Positions 26,516 through 37,430 of a DNA stretch of 64,000 nucleotides are shown piece by piece. The notes below the pieces were generated by a model that saw only the letters and a program-made list of their open reading frames with translations, did no database searches and was not told the origin of the DNA. Position 1 is the stretch's first letter. Each line of letters starts with the position of its first letter. The stretch lies in assembly GCA_017795105.1 (NCBI GenBank), contig CP051247.1:124001-188000 (forward strand), written 5' to 3'. The position numbers were made by a program, and so were the translations under genes. This DNA comes from Planctomycetaceae bacterium (GTDB lineage Bacteria; Planctomycetota; Planctomycetia; Planctomycetales; Planctomycetaceae).

Positions 26516-27400
26516 TTATCCCCAGTGTTCGGCGATTTTCTTCCGCAGGAAGGTCACGCTGCGTTTCAGCTGGTCGATGCCGTCCACGCCGTCTTCGATA
26601 CTGATCCAGCCGTTGAAGCCCTTTCCGCGGAGTTCGTCGAAAATGGCATCGTAGTCGTTGAGGCCCTGGCCGATCTCGCCGTGTCTCAGACGCTTTGCAT
26701 AGCCGGCCGACCCATCTTCTTCGCGTCGCAGATCTTCAATTGTCCCATCGATTAGGTATCGATCGCTAGCGTGCATAGTCAGGACGCGGTGTGAAACCCT
26801 CTGCAGCAGTTCGAGTGGATCTTCGCCGGCCAGATAGGTGTTGCTCGGATCGTAGTTCACGCCGAAGTTGGGATGTTGAATCGCATCGACGAGCAGGCAG
26901 AAAACGTCCATCTTCTGGGCGAACTCCGGGTACTCCCAGAAGTCATCTTTGTAATGATTCTCCAGAATCAAAGTGACGTTTCGCTCCTCTGCATACGGCA
27001 GGCAGGCTTCGATGGAAGCGGCTGCCAGGGCGACGCCCTCGTTGACTGAGAGTTCGGGACGCCTTTGTCCACTGAGAACCCGGCAGTAACTTCCGCCGAG
27101 GACGTGCGTCATGTCGATCCAGCGTTTCTGCTTTTCGATTTCAAACTCGCGGAAGGAGGCATCAGGATGCGTGAAATCGGGTGAGCAGCACATCATCGGA
27201 ATGACTTTGCCGGTCGCTTCAACCTGCTCGCGGAACTTCGGCCAGTTCGATTCATCTTCCATCTCGAGGAAGCCGGCGTACCATTCGAGGCCATCGACAT
27301 CGAGATCGGCTGCAAGGTCGATCCATTCCGAGACGGTCATCGTCCCCTCTTTGCAGAGGGCCTGCATGTAGGCTTTGGGGAAGGCGGCGAGCTTAGGCAT
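26516..27400 (-). CDS. Sugar phosphate isomerase/epimerase (TIM barrel, AP endonuclease 2 superfamily)
   Basis: A 294-residue protein from MPKLAAFPKAYMQ. The xylose isomerase-like TIM-barrel fold is shown by WIDLAADLDVDGLEWYAGF, VTLILENHYKDDFWEYPEF (metal Glu), FGVNYDPSNTYLAGEDPLELL, HRVLTMHASDRY (metal His) and GFNGWISIEDGVDG (C-terminal Glu). These supply the divalent-metal ligands E, D, H and E used by the family. It is the last gene of the HPS/MDR/isomerase operon, 11 bases after the dehydrogenase stop. Its substrate is probably a keto sugar or sugar acid. The upstream 53 codons of the frame were excluded because they overlap the dehydrogenase gene. Confidence 0.85.
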   Translation of the reverse strand: MPKLAAFPKAYMQALCKEGTMTVSEWIDLAADLDVDGLEWYAGFLEMEDESNWPKFREQVEATGKVIPMMCCSPDFTHPDASFREFEIEKQKRWIDMTHVLGGSYCRVLSGQRRPELSVNEGVALAAASIEACLPYAEERNVTLILENHYKDDFWEYPEFAQKMDVFCLLVDAIQHPNFGVNYDPSNTYLAGEDPLELLQRVSHRVLTMHASDRYLIDGTIEDLRREEDGSAGYAKRLRHGEIGQGLNDYDAIFDELRGKGFNGWISIEDGVDGIDQLKRSVTFLRKKIAEHWG

Positions 27401-27411
27401 AAGGCAGGCAA

Positions 27412-28433
27412 TCAGACAGGTTTGAGGACGGCTTTGACGATTTCGCCATGATGCATTTTTTCGAAGGCTTCGTGCCACTCGGTAATCGGCCAGACGCCGC
27501 CGACAATCGGACGGACATCGAGCTGACCGCTGGCGAGGAGAGCAATAACCCGCTCCCAAATCGGCCAGTTATGACTGAAGCTTCCCTGCAGAGTCACGTT
27601 CTTCTGCACCATGGGATCCAGATTGAAATTCAACGGCTGTGGCCCCCAGCCGACTTTGCTGATCCAGCCAGCCGGGCGGACGATATCCAGTGCAATCTTC
27701 AGTGTGGCACTCGCTCCGGCGGCATCGATCACGCCATCGCAGCCAAGCCCGTCCCGTTCGCGTGCCCATTCGGTCGCGTCACCGATGATGATTTCGCAGC
27801 CATACTGCCGGGCGATCTCCAGTCGATGAGCATCCTGCGGCAATCCGACAACCGCCACCTGAGCACCACACAGCCGAGCCATAGCGGCACAAAGAATTCC
27901 AATCGTTCCGGGACCAAGAACGACAACGCGATCTCCCGGCTCGATGCGGGCATTCTTCACAACCGCGTTAAAGGCCACGCAGCTCGGTTCGGTGAGACAG
28001 GCCTGTTCGAAGTGCAGGCCATCGGGCACATGATGCAGAATTCGGGAAGGTACGCGGACGTATTTCGTCATCGCTCCATCCACACCGTAGCCGAAGCCTT
28101 TACGGGTCGGATCGAGGTTATACAGCCCGCGACGTGTCATCGGGTTGTCGGCACTGATGATCGCCGCCGTTTCCGAGACAACTCGGTCCCCCTCTTTCCA
28201 GCCGGAGACATCTGCTCCCGTTTTGACGATATGTCCGCCAAACTCGTGTCCCAGAACGACGGGATAATTGACCGGCCAGGAATGATCGGCGGTCCATTGA
28301 TGCAGATCGCTGCCGCAGACGCCGACGTTGGCGACTTCCAGCAGAACGTCTTCCGGGCCGATCTCCGGGACCTCGATGTCACGAATTTCAACGGAGCCCT
28401 TTTCCGGGGCATAATTCACAACGGCTGCTGACT

Positions 28434-28437
<4 letters not shown>
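27412..28437 (-). CDS. Zinc-type medium-chain (MDR) dehydrogenase
   Basis: A 341-residue MDR-family NAD(P)-dependent alcohol/polyol dehydrogenase. The catalytic zinc site is present (GVCGSDLHQW, GHEFGGHIV) and the Rossmann motif is GPGTIGILCAAMARLCGA. The structural zinc lobe, which in most relatives has four closely spaced cysteines at about residues 90-105, is replaced by ETAAIISADNPMTRRGLYNL without cysteine. It is closest in style to sorbitol or threonine dehydrogenases. The ATG overlaps the TGA of the upstream gene in the sequence ATGA, so translation is coupled. Likely oxidises a hydroxyl of a sugar or sugar acid in the same pathway as its neighbours. Confidence 0.88.
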
Positions 28438-29147
<710 letters not shown>

Positions 29148-29220
29148 GAGGGATTGCACATACCGGGCGTCAGAGGAGGGCGAAGAGATCGAAGAATCAG
29201 TATACCTGACTGACTTGCAT

Positions 29221-29240
29221 TGTCGTGGATCGATGCGACA
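29221..29240. promoter_or_regulatory. Candidate operator in the divergent promoter region
   Basis: TGTCG-N10-CGACA is an inverted repeat just before the AraC-type gene start, within the 102-base space between divergent genes. A second short one, TCAG-tatac-CTGA, lies at 29197-29209. Either could be the regulator's site. This is inference only. Confidence 0.35.
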
Positions 29241-29249
29241 TATTCTGGT

Positions 29250-30023
29250 ATGAACACGACACAGGCAAACGACAGCTGGAAGCGGGAGCAGGACGCCTTT
29301 TTGCTCGAAATGGCTCCCGAGAGTCATTTCTTTCGAGCATTCGATGGTCTCCCGGATGTCTACTTCTTTGCCAAGAATCGCCGCGGGGAAACACTGTTCT
29401 GTAGTTCGAATCTGCCGCAGAATCACGGAATGTCAGTCGCGGAGCTGATCGGGAAGACGGATCACGAACTGACTCCCGGCCCGCTGGCGGAGAAGTATCT
29501 GCGAGATGACGCCGAGATCTATCGTACGGGGAAGCCGTTGCCGCCGCAGATCGAGATCTGTATGGATCACGTCGGACTGCCGAGCTGGTACCGGACGTGC
29601 AAGTATCCCATCAAGAACAGAGAAGGAGACGTGATCGGCGTGATGGGGACGTTTCAGCCAGCCGCTCCAGATGCTTCCCAGGATCCCGCAAGATATCGAC
29701 TGGAAAGGGCCGTTCAAGAACTCACTCGAAACTTGCGGCAGTTCCCTGGCATCGATCGACTGGCCGATTCGTGTGGAGTCTCCGTGCGGCAGTTCCAGCG
29801 GGTCTTCCGCGCCACGTTCGGCACGAGCGCGAAAGACTACTGGATGAAACTGCGAATTCGTGAAGCATGCGCTTTACTGCGAAGCAGCGGCTTGAGTCTG
29901 GCTCAGGTCGCCGCCGAGCTGAACTTCTATGATCAGAGCAGCTTCACGAAACACTTCCGCCGCCATACCGGACAGACGCCGCGAGCGTATGTCCGGCAGG
30001 CCTCGCAGGGAATTACTTCCTGA
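29250..30023 (+). CDS. AraC-family transcriptional regulator with N-terminal PAS domain
   Basis: A 257-residue protein. Residues about 25-140 form a PAS domain (FFRAFDGLPDVYFFAKNRRGETLFCSS, ELIGKTDHELTPGPLAEKYLRDDAEIYRTGKPL, YPIKNREGDVIGVMGTF). Residues about 155-255 contain two helix-turn-helix units (IDRLADSCGVSVRQFQRVFRATFGTSAKDYWMKLRI and LAQVAAELNFYDQSSFTKHFRRHTGQTPRAY). A PAS sensor in place of the usual cupin on an AraC activator is less common and recurs in planctomycetes. It is divergent from the HPS/MDR/isomerase operon, the likely target. ATG 29250 is chosen over TTG 29220. Its end overlaps the convergent oxidoreductase by 11 bases. Confidence 0.9.
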   Translation: MNTTQANDSWKREQDAFLLEMAPESHFFRAFDGLPDVYFFAKNRRGETLFCSSNLPQNHGMSVAELIGKTDHELTPGPLAEKYLRDDAEIYRTGKPLPPQIEICMDHVGLPSWYRTCKYPIKNREGDVIGVMGTFQPAAPDASQDPARYRLERAVQELTRNLRQFPGIDRLADSCGVSVRQFQRVFRATFGTSAKDYWMKLRIREACALLRSSGLSLAQVAAELNFYDQSSFTKHFRRHTGQTPRAYVRQASQGITS

Positions 30024-32097
30024 CGAGCTGGAAGGCGTCGAGGATGACAAAGCCATCGGTCTTTTCGTTGGAGATAACAATCGTCGACTCGGAACCCGCT
30101 TGAAGAGTGACCGTGCCGATGGGCCGAAAATGCTTCCTGTCTGGAAGTGCCTGCGTCTGGTCCACTTTGAACTCAACGGTGTTCGAGCCACTCGTGACCG
30201 AAACAGGAACAGCGGTTGCACGGGTCGGATGAGCTGAGTAAGCCATCCGAAGTTCGTACTCTCCCGCCTCTTCAGCCGTGAACTTGAACGTGGCCACCGA
30301 CTGACCATCGGCTCGCTGATCGTCGTGGACGTAACCGCGGCCGATGTGGGGTTTGAAGTTCGTGGATCGCGCCCAGCTGCCTTTCAGCGTAGCATCGGCA
30401 TCATCGAGAACGATGCCCGGAACTGATTTGGGATCGATCGAAACAACGACTTTCGGCTCGGGGGGAAGCTCCGGGAGTTCAGGAAGTTCAAGCACCTGTC
30501 CCTGGGCCACCAATCGGTTTCGCAATTTGGGATAATCGAGCGACTGCACGGGGGAATCGAGTTTCGCGGCCATGGCGGCGGCAATTCCCGCGCTTTGACC
30601 GAGGATCATCCAGGTCGGCTCAACCCGCACGGACGAAATCGCAACGTGCGTGCAGGACAACGCGACAGGCACGAGCAGGTTGTCGCATTCGTTCTGCTTC
30701 GGAAGGATTGAGCGATAGGGAATGTGATACGGATATCCGTTCCGTCGGCGGGGCATTCGCACCGGAAAAATGGTTCCTTCGTTGACGACGTAGCCGTCCT
30801 TCGTGGCGACTCTTTGAACGTCGTGCGAGTCGATGGGGAACGATGAGACAACGATCGGATCGTCCTTGGCCGGATTCTTCAGAATGTCGTTCTCAGTGAG
30901 CACGTACATTCCCTGCATCCGCCGTCCTTCGCGAACATATAGCTGAGGAGACCAGTGGCCATACTCGGGAAACTCATCCTTACATAGGCCGAGTTCTGCC
31001 ATCTCTTTCCGCAAGTGCTCCGGAACCGACGGATCGGTGGTCAGGAACTGGTACATTTCCAGCGTGTACTGCTTGTGCTCTTCCCACATCTGCTGGCGTT
31101 CTTCGGCGTCCGCTTCGCTCCAGCCGTTACAGCCGCCGACGAGTCCCATCGAGAATTGCTTTCCGATGCCGTTGTTGGCGTCGAACTTATTGCCGGGCAG
31201 CGGGTAGAGATCCCACAGGAGATGGGGACGCTTCTCCCAGGCAAAGTATCGACGGACGATTTCGAAACGCGCCGGATCGTAGTTCGCGGGAGCAGGGAAG
31301 GGGACACGATTCGCCGGGTCTTTCGTCAGACAGAGTCGAAAGCTGTAGACCATCACGCGATCATCGCCCGCTTCGACCGGGCCGGCTTCCGTGGCGGTAA
31401 TCAACGGAAGTGGATTTCCCTCCGCATCGAAGCCATCGATTTGCATACGCCCCTTTGGGAACTGACGACCGGCCAGGGATTCGCCGTACTTCTCGCGACC
31501 TTCACGCCCGATTGTCCAGCTGACGCCGGCTGCGGCCATCAGGTCGCCCTCGTACGTCGCGTCGATGAACGTCCGGGCCGTGAATCGCCCCTGACTGGTC
31601 ACGACTTCCTGAATGCTCGCGTCCTCCTTCTTGACCGACTTGAGAACGCGTTCCGTCAGCACCTTCACGCCCGCTTCCTCGAGCATCTCGTTCGTGATCT
31701 TCGCGGCAACGTGAGGCTCATAGGTCCACTTCGAAGCATCTTTCACGCTGACATCGTAAGGAAGTTCGACGCCTCGTTTCTGATAGTCGGCTTCAATGCG
31801 GCGATGCCATTCGTCGAAAAGCCCCATCACCGTGCTGCGGACGGTCTGATTGGAATCGCTGAAGCTCAACCCGCCGGTGTTTACGCCGCCAACATGACGT
31901 GTCGGTTCAAGCAGAATAACGTCTGCCCCTTCGCGAGCCGCGGCAATCGCCGCACAGAAGCCGCCGGGGGTGGAGCCGTATACGATGACATGAGCCGACT
32001 GCACTGGCTGTTCCGCAGCGTAAGTCGGGCTGACAGTAAGGAGGAATAGAAACAACAGAAGAATTCGAGTCACGGTGTGGTCTTTCTTATTCGGCAA
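30013..32097 (-). CDS. Exported FAD-dependent oxidoreductase (FAD_oxidored family) with C-terminal accessory domain
   Basis: A 694-residue protein with a Sec signal ([16 protein letters not shown]). The FAD-binding start is [43 protein letters not shown], and the family block [21 protein letters not shown] follows. [51 protein letters not shown] ends the oxidoreductase domain around residue 530 (positions approximate). The last about 140 residues form a beta-rich carbohydrate-binding-like module ([21 protein letters not shown] to [10 protein letters not shown]) also seen on xanthan lyases and related proteins. Its substrate is unknown. It overlaps the upstream sialidase-like gene by 11 bases, so the two are co-transcribed and coupled. 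Confidence 0.83.
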   Translation of the reverse strand: MPNKKDHTVTRILLLFLFLLTVSPTYAAEQPVQSAHVIVYGSTPGGFCAAIAAAREGADVILLEPTRHVGGVNTGGLSFSDSNQTVRSTVMGLFDEWHRRIEADYQKRGVELPYDVSVKDASKWTYEPHVAAKITNEMLEEAGVKVLTERVLKSVKKEDASIQEVVTSQGRFTARTFIDATYEGDLMAAAGVSWTIGREGREKYGESLAGRQFPKGRMQIDGFDAEGNPLPLITATEAGPVEAGDDRVMVYSFRLCLTKDPANRVPFPAPANYDPARFEIVRRYFAWEKRPHLLWDLYPLPGNKFDANNGIGKQFSMGLVGGCNGWSEADAEERQQMWEEHKQYTLEMYQFLTTDPSVPEHLRKEMAELGLCKDEFPEYGHWSPQLYVREGRRMQGMYVLTENDILKNPAKDDPIVVSSFPIDSHDVQRVATKDGYVVNEGTIFPVRMPRRRNGYPYHIPYRSILPKQNECDNLLVPVALSCTHVAISSVRVEPTWMILGQSAGIAAAMAAKLDSPVQSLDYPKLRNRLVAQGQVLELPELPELPPEPKVVVSIDPKSVPGIVLDDADATLKGSWARSTNFKPHIGRGYVHDDQRADGQSVATFKFTAEEAGEYELRMAYSAHPTRATAVPVSVTSGSNTVEFKVDQTQALPDRKHFRPIGTVTLQAGSESTIVISNEKTDGFVILDAFQLVRK

Positions 32098-34345
32098 TCA
32101 TCATATCGAGGTCGTCCAGATCGACCTGGAGCACTTCCATGGTCTGCTTGGCTCCGGAAAAGGCGATCAGGAGTTGGCCATCGTGTTCGATCACGTGCGG
32201 ATAGTCAATGTGCCGCTCTCCAACAAGATAGAACAGATCCGTGAAGACAACCCCATCTCGACTGACGGCGAGCGTCAATGGATCGCGTCGCTTCGGATTG
32301 GAGTTCGAGACGAGCACGTAGTAATCCCGTGACGTTTGCAGTACGAAGAACTTGCTGGTCGCGTCGGGAAAGTTCGTTTTGACGATCGGAGACCACGTTC
32401 TGCCGTTGTCCTCGGAAACCGTTCGCAACAGCCGTCCCGATCGGCCATTGTCCCGAATAAGCCCGACAATGGTCTGGCCATTGGGCAGAATGTACCAGTA
32501 GGGCTCTTCCGGACGACCTTCTTTGTTATAGCTGGCCAGCGGAAAAGTCTCCCAACGATTGAACGCCTCGTCTCCGCCAATCATCACTGAAACCTGCCGG
32601 ACGTGGTCGCGCCGAGTCATCATAAACGGACCGGACGGGAGCCGCTTGGGCGGAAAATTGTTAAGCGTATCGTCGAGCACGGTGCCGTGCGGCTCCCAGG
32701 AGCTGGAACGTTCGTTCCAGCGGAATGCTTCGAGGCTAAGTCCTTTCCCTGCGTATCCCGGAGCATCGAAATGGCTCGCCAGAGCCAGCAGTTCGTCGTC
32801 TCGGACCCAGAAACCTCGGGCGATCCAGCCGAAGCCCTCAATACGCGGCGGTCCGGAAAGAGGAGCCGGCTTACTCCAGTTGATCCCATCCTGGCTGGTC
32901 GCAAACGAGACCCGATTATCGGCCAGGTCGTGCCCGGGGACGACATTTCGATGCTGTTCGGCGGTCAGCTTCACGTTCCGTTTGCCAGGTCCGTCGCTCC
33001 ACATCGCCCAGTAGCGCCCGTCATGATGCGTTAGATAGGCGTGCTGGTGCACCCAGTCGCCTCCACGATCGCGAACATCGCTGATCATCGCATGCTTCGA
33101 TGGGACTTTCGGCAGCGATCGGAAGTCAATCTTGTCTGGGTCAGTGCCTGTCGCCTTCAGATCCAACATGTGCGAAGACCGGGGATCCGCCGAAGAGGTC
33201 TGTTGGATCTGCGGAAGCTTCGCACCGTAATAGACGCCCTGGTGCCGATTGTCGTCGAACGCAAAGTGCAGATATTCAACATCTTCGCTTACAAACCCAT
33301 CGGGATAGTTCAAGCGACCGCGCGGGCCATCGACCGATTCGGGGACGAGAACACGCTGATACGGCCAGGATTTCATGCCATCGAACGACACCCACAACGC
33401 CAGAGGACTCCGGTGTTTCGGGTTCGGGTTGTGGAGCATTGCCACAGCGTCGCCTCTGAGGCCGTAGAGTGTGGCCTTGGAACCGGGATTAGGAATGTCG
33501 GTTTTCGTTGCGAACTCAGGCCAGGTACGGCCGCCGTCGGTCGATTCCGCGTAGTAGAGCACTCCACCGAGTCTGTCGGCCCGAATGATCATGGCAATCC
33601 GATTATTGCTGAGTTCAACGATGTTGTTCTCGGCCCAGCCATGATAGTTCTCGTTGTCCGTCAACCGGATATCGCCATGCTCAGACCACGTCTTGCCGCC
33701 GTCTTCGCTGATGAGCACACCGTTCCGGGGATCGGTCGGGGCGGAGAATCGCCGCTTGCCAGAGATCGCTCGGGTTTCGGCGACTCGCAGATAGTGCTGA
33801 AACGGAAGCAGGATGCGACCGTCTTTGGTCACGATATGATTACGAACGAAGGTGCGGTCGTGCAGTCGCCCGGGGACTGGTTCCAGTTTGCTCCAGGTTC
33901 GGCAGGAATCGTCGCTGTACGTCGTCCATTCTTTCCAGTCACCGAACGTCCCGTCGTGCGTCGCCACGAACATCGTGCAGCGGCCGTCCAGAACCATGAG
34001 TTCGGTTGGAATGAGAGCGGCGTTCTCATCTTTGCTCTTCACGCCGAGGTCGATCGGTTTCATGCGAGACCACGTTTCGCCTTCGTCCTGACTGCGTGAG
34101 ATAAAGATCCGATTCTGCGGCAGCGGCTCGGTGTTTCCTCCGCCGAGCATCACCATGACCCAGGAGCCATCGGGGACTTTGCGGAGCGTCGTATCGCAGG
34201 CGAGCTTATCGGGATTTTGTCCGTCAAAAATGATCGACCGACGATCCTGACGGGCATCCAGCTCAGGAGAGAACGGTGCGCATTGGCCTGATGTTGCAAA
34301 CGAAAGGGGTAAGAGCAGGGCCATCGCGGAGAAGAGCAGTCTCAT
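32087..34345 (-). CDS. Exported tandem sialidase-like beta-propeller protein
   Basis: A 752-residue protein with a Sec signal (residues 1-22, ending SGQCA). Two sialidase-like propellers lie in tandem. The first (about 35-385) has Asp boxes [24 protein letters not shown] and [11 protein letters not shown], plus arginines in the substrate pocket region. The second (about 400-750) has [20 protein letters not shown] and [10 protein letters not shown] and a closing [27 protein letters not shown]. Such tandem forms occur in planctomycetes and probably act on sulfated or acidic glycans at the cell surface. Hydrolase activity is not proven. The FAD oxidoreductase starts within its last codons. Confidence 0.8.
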   Translation of the reverse strand: MRLLFSAMALLLPLSFATSGQCAPFSPELDARQDRRSIIFDGQNPDKLACDTTLRKVPDGSWVMVMLGGGNTEPLPQNRIFISRSQDEGETWSRMKPIDLGVKSKDENAALIPTELMVLDGRCTMFVATHDGTFGDWKEWTTYSDDSCRTWSKLEPVPGRLHDRTFVRNHIVTKDGRILLPFQHYLRVAETRAISGKRRFSAPTDPRNGVLISEDGGKTWSEHGDIRLTDNENYHGWAENNIVELSNNRIAMIIRADRLGGVLYYAESTDGGRTWPEFATKTDIPNPGSKATLYGLRGDAVAMLHNPNPKHRSPLALWVSFDGMKSWPYQRVLVPESVDGPRGRLNYPDGFVSEDVEYLHFAFDDNRHQGVYYGAKLPQIQQTSSADPRSSHMLDLKATGTDPDKIDFRSLPKVPSKHAMISDVRDRGGDWVHQHAYLTHHDGRYWAMWSDGPGKRNVKLTAEQHRNVVPGHDLADNRVSFATSQDGINWSKPAPLSGPPRIEGFGWIARGFWVRDDELLALASHFDAPGYAGKGLSLEAFRWNERSSSWEPHGTVLDDTLNNFPPKRLPSGPFMMTRRDHVRQVSVMIGGDEAFNRWETFPLASYNKEGRPEEPYWYILPNGQTIVGLIRDNGRSGRLLRTVSEDNGRTWSPIVKTNFPDATSKFFVLQTSRDYYVLVSNSNPKRRDPLTLAVSRDGVVFTDLFYLVGERHIDYPHVIEHDGQLLIAFSGAKQTMEVLQVDLDDLDMMIAE

Positions 34346-34424
34346 CGCATTCTTTCTGTGGTCGGTCTACGGGCGGGTTCGCGGGGAAAGTGACTTGAGT
34401 GTAACAGATCGAGCGGCGCAAAGA

Positions 34425-34459
34425 GAAAGGCCAGGAGGCGTGTCTTCTCCCGGCCTTTC
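34425..34459. terminator. Intrinsic terminator of DUF1559 copy 3
   Basis: An 8-bp stem GAAAGGCC/GGCCTTTC encloses a further imperfect AGGAG/CTTCT pairing. It lies 17 bases after the minus-strand stop. Confidence 0.65.
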
Positions 34460-34475
34460 CGTACTGTGGTCATGT

Positions 34476-35471
<996 letters not shown>

Positions 35472-35985
35472 GACAAATCTCCTTGACCCACCAGAACAGA
35501 AAGAGAATACGAATCCAGAAGCCGCGAAGAGAAAAACAACTACGGCTTTGAGACATGGGCGAGTCTAGATATAAGCGAGCACTCATGCAACACCTCTCAC
35601 AACAATCCGTGAACGGACCGCATGCTAGTGCTCCTTTGTCCCCATGCTGCTGCAAGAACGAACGTCCTCCCTCTCAACCATCGCTGGAGAGGAGAAACAA
35701 GAAACGCGGGGAGGGATCTCTATCCCGGGCTCCGTCGCCAGTGTACACAACAGTTCACTCGCATCGGTCTTTCAGCCCGGCAGCATTCAATCGAGACAAA
35801 AGAGGGAACGGAGCGACTTCAGTGGACTTCCGGAAGATTTCCGTGCAAAAAGTGGTGATTCTGATCGTTCAGACGTCGATACTGAATAGGAAGTGCGTCG
35901 TATCACGACGGCGGCTCCCGGTCTGCCCTTTCTGTTTCCCAACGAGTTTTTCTGGTTCCCGGCCCTGCGTGTCGGGATTGACCTC
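35472..35985. other. Divergent promoter region upstream of the carrier-protein cluster
   Basis: About 510 bases with no supported gene. The 144-codon frame through it has no family features and a Ser/Arg/Pro bias typical of non-coding frames. It should hold the promoters of DUF1559 copy 3 and of the ACP-led operon. No clear operator was recognised. Confidence 0.5.
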
Positions 35986-36240
35986 ATGAGTATTGAATCG
36001 ATTCGTCAACAGGTTCGTGAATACATCGTTTCGACAGCAGTCGACGATGCACAGGCCGATTCGCTGAACAATGATGACGATCTTCTCGAGCTTCTCGACT
36101 CCCTGCAGATCCTGCGCATGGTGATTGAGTTCGAATCGATGTTCGGCGTGACCATCGATAACAGCGATCTGTCGCCCGAAACCATTGGAACGATCAATCG
36201 AATCGCTGCCTTTATCCACGAGAAGAAAACGGACGCTTAG
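35986..36240 (+). CDS. Free-standing acyl carrier protein
   Basis: An 84-residue acidic four-helix carrier protein. The phosphopantetheine site is DSLQ with Ser39 (NDDDLLELLDSLQILRMVIEFESMFGV), followed by the usual DLSPETIGTINRIAAFI helix 3-4 region. It is not the fatty-acid ACP locus, since no fab genes surround it. Instead it is the first gene of a + strand set: FAD oxidoreductase (2 bases later), adenylate-forming ligase, condensation-type acyltransferase and membrane protein. It probably carries an amino acid or acyl group loaded by the ligase. The phosphopantetheinyl transferase must be encoded elsewhere. Confidence 0.9.
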   Translation: MSIESIRQQVREYIVSTAVDDAQADSLNNDDDLLELLDSLQILRMVIEFESMFGVTIDNSDLSPETIGTINRIAAFIHEKKTDA

Positions 36241-36242
36241 TC

Positions 36243-37430
36243 ATGGCACCAGGTTCCGCATCCGTTGTCGTCTGCGGAGCAGGAGCGGCCGGCATGGCGG
36301 CTGCGATTGCTGCGGCCCGGGCGGGCGTCGATACCACGCTCGTCGAATCCCGCGAGCAAGTCGGGGGGACGGTCGCTCATGCTCTCATTCACACACTCGG
36401 CGGCCTGTTCGATCTCGATGGAAGTCTTGTCAATCAGGGACTTCCGGCCGAGCTGATTGACCGGCTCGAAGATGCCGACAGCCGCGTTGCCCGCAGGCGA
36501 ATCGGCCGGTTGTGGGTTTTGAACGTCGCCCCCGAAACCTATCAGCGGGTTGCCGAGGAATGGTTGAGGGCCACTCCGCGCCTGAAAGTTTTGACCGGCG
36601 CTCGTATTGATTCCGTCGATACTCAGCATCATCGGGTTGAGAGCGTTTCAATCCGCACCGCATCCGAGAGCCAGACAACAGGCGTTCGTTCTCTCATCGA
36701 CGCCACCGGCGGCGCACATCTGGTCGACATGGTCGCTCCCGAACTCGTCAACCGTGACGAGCAGGCTGCTGCCGGGCTCGTCGTTCGTCTGAATAGCGTC
36801 ACTCCCGGGGCTCTCGATTTCCCGAAGGGCGTGGGAATCGTCCGCTCGATCCGCGCAGCGGTCGAGAAGGGAGAGCTCCCTGCGGAATTCGGCCACACAT
36901 GGCTCGACCGTGGAGTTGATGCCGACGAAGTCTACGTGAAGCTGTTTCTGCCCGATCGGGATGCTCAGTCGTCATCTGGTTTCCAGAGCCTGACGGACCG
37001 CATTTTCGAGTTCCTGCGAACGAACTCCGAATTCGCAGACAGTCGGGTCGATTGCATCGGCGCGATCGGCGTGCGCGATGGAGGGCGGATCCTGGGCGAG
37101 TCGACTTTGGCCGTTGACGAGCTTCGGGAGGGCGAGTTTTCATTGGGAGGAAGCGATATCGCCTGTTACGGCTCCTGGCCGATTGAGTACTGGCATCCGG
37201 AGCAGGGCGTGCAGATGCAGACGCTGCCGCGTCCTGTCTATCCGATTCCGCTTGATGCCTTGAAGGTTCGGGGATGGGACAACCTCTGGGCCGTTGGCAA
37301 GTGCCTTTCCGCCGATCCAATGGCTCAATCCTCAGCGCGCGTTGTCGGGACCTGCTGGGCCATGGGAGAAGCGGCCGGGAAAACCGCCGCGGGACTTCAC
37401 ATCGAGGAGGATGCCTGTGAACCTCGATGA
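36243..37430 (+). CDS. FAD-dependent oxidoreductase of the carrier-protein cluster
   Basis: A 395-residue flavoprotein with an N-terminal dinucleotide motif (VVVCGAGAAGMAAAIAAARAGVDTTLVESREQVGGTVAHALIHTLGG) and a C-terminal FAD segment (GWDNLWAVGKCLSADPMAQSSARVVGTCWAMGEAAGKTAA). This is the FAD_oxidored/HI0933-like pattern, here without a signal peptide, so it is cytoplasmic, unlike the paralogue at 30013. It begins 2 bases after the ACP stop and overlaps the ligase by 20 bases. A role in oxidising a carrier-bound or free intermediate is inferred from position only. Confidence 0.85.
   Translation: MAPGSASVVVCGAGAAGMAAAIAAARAGVDTTLVESREQVGGTVAHALIHTLGGLFDLDGSLVNQGLPAELIDRLEDADSRVARRRIGRLWVLNVAPETYQRVAEEWLRATPRLKVLTGARIDSVDTQHHRVESVSIRTASESQTTGVRSLIDATGGAHLVDMVAPELVNRDEQAAAGLVVRLNSVTPGALDFPKGVGIVRSIRAAVEKGELPAEFGHTWLDRGVDADEVYVKLFLPDRDAQSSSGFQSLTDRIFEFLRTNSEFADSRVDCIGAIGVRDGGRILGESTLAVDELREGEFSLGGSDIACYGSWPIEYWHPEQGVQMQTLPRPVYPIPLDALKVRGWDNLWAVGKCLSADPMAQSSARVVGTCWAMGEAAGKTAAGLHIEEDACEPR

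Noticed and set aside
31015..32049. 344-codon + strand frame inside the FAD oxidoreductase region
   Set aside because: The minus-strand frame has a signal peptide and FAD motifs, so this is its shadow.
35555..35989. 144-codon frame in the gap before the ACP gene
   Set aside because: No start context, no recognisable motif and biased composition. It ends inside the ACP start.
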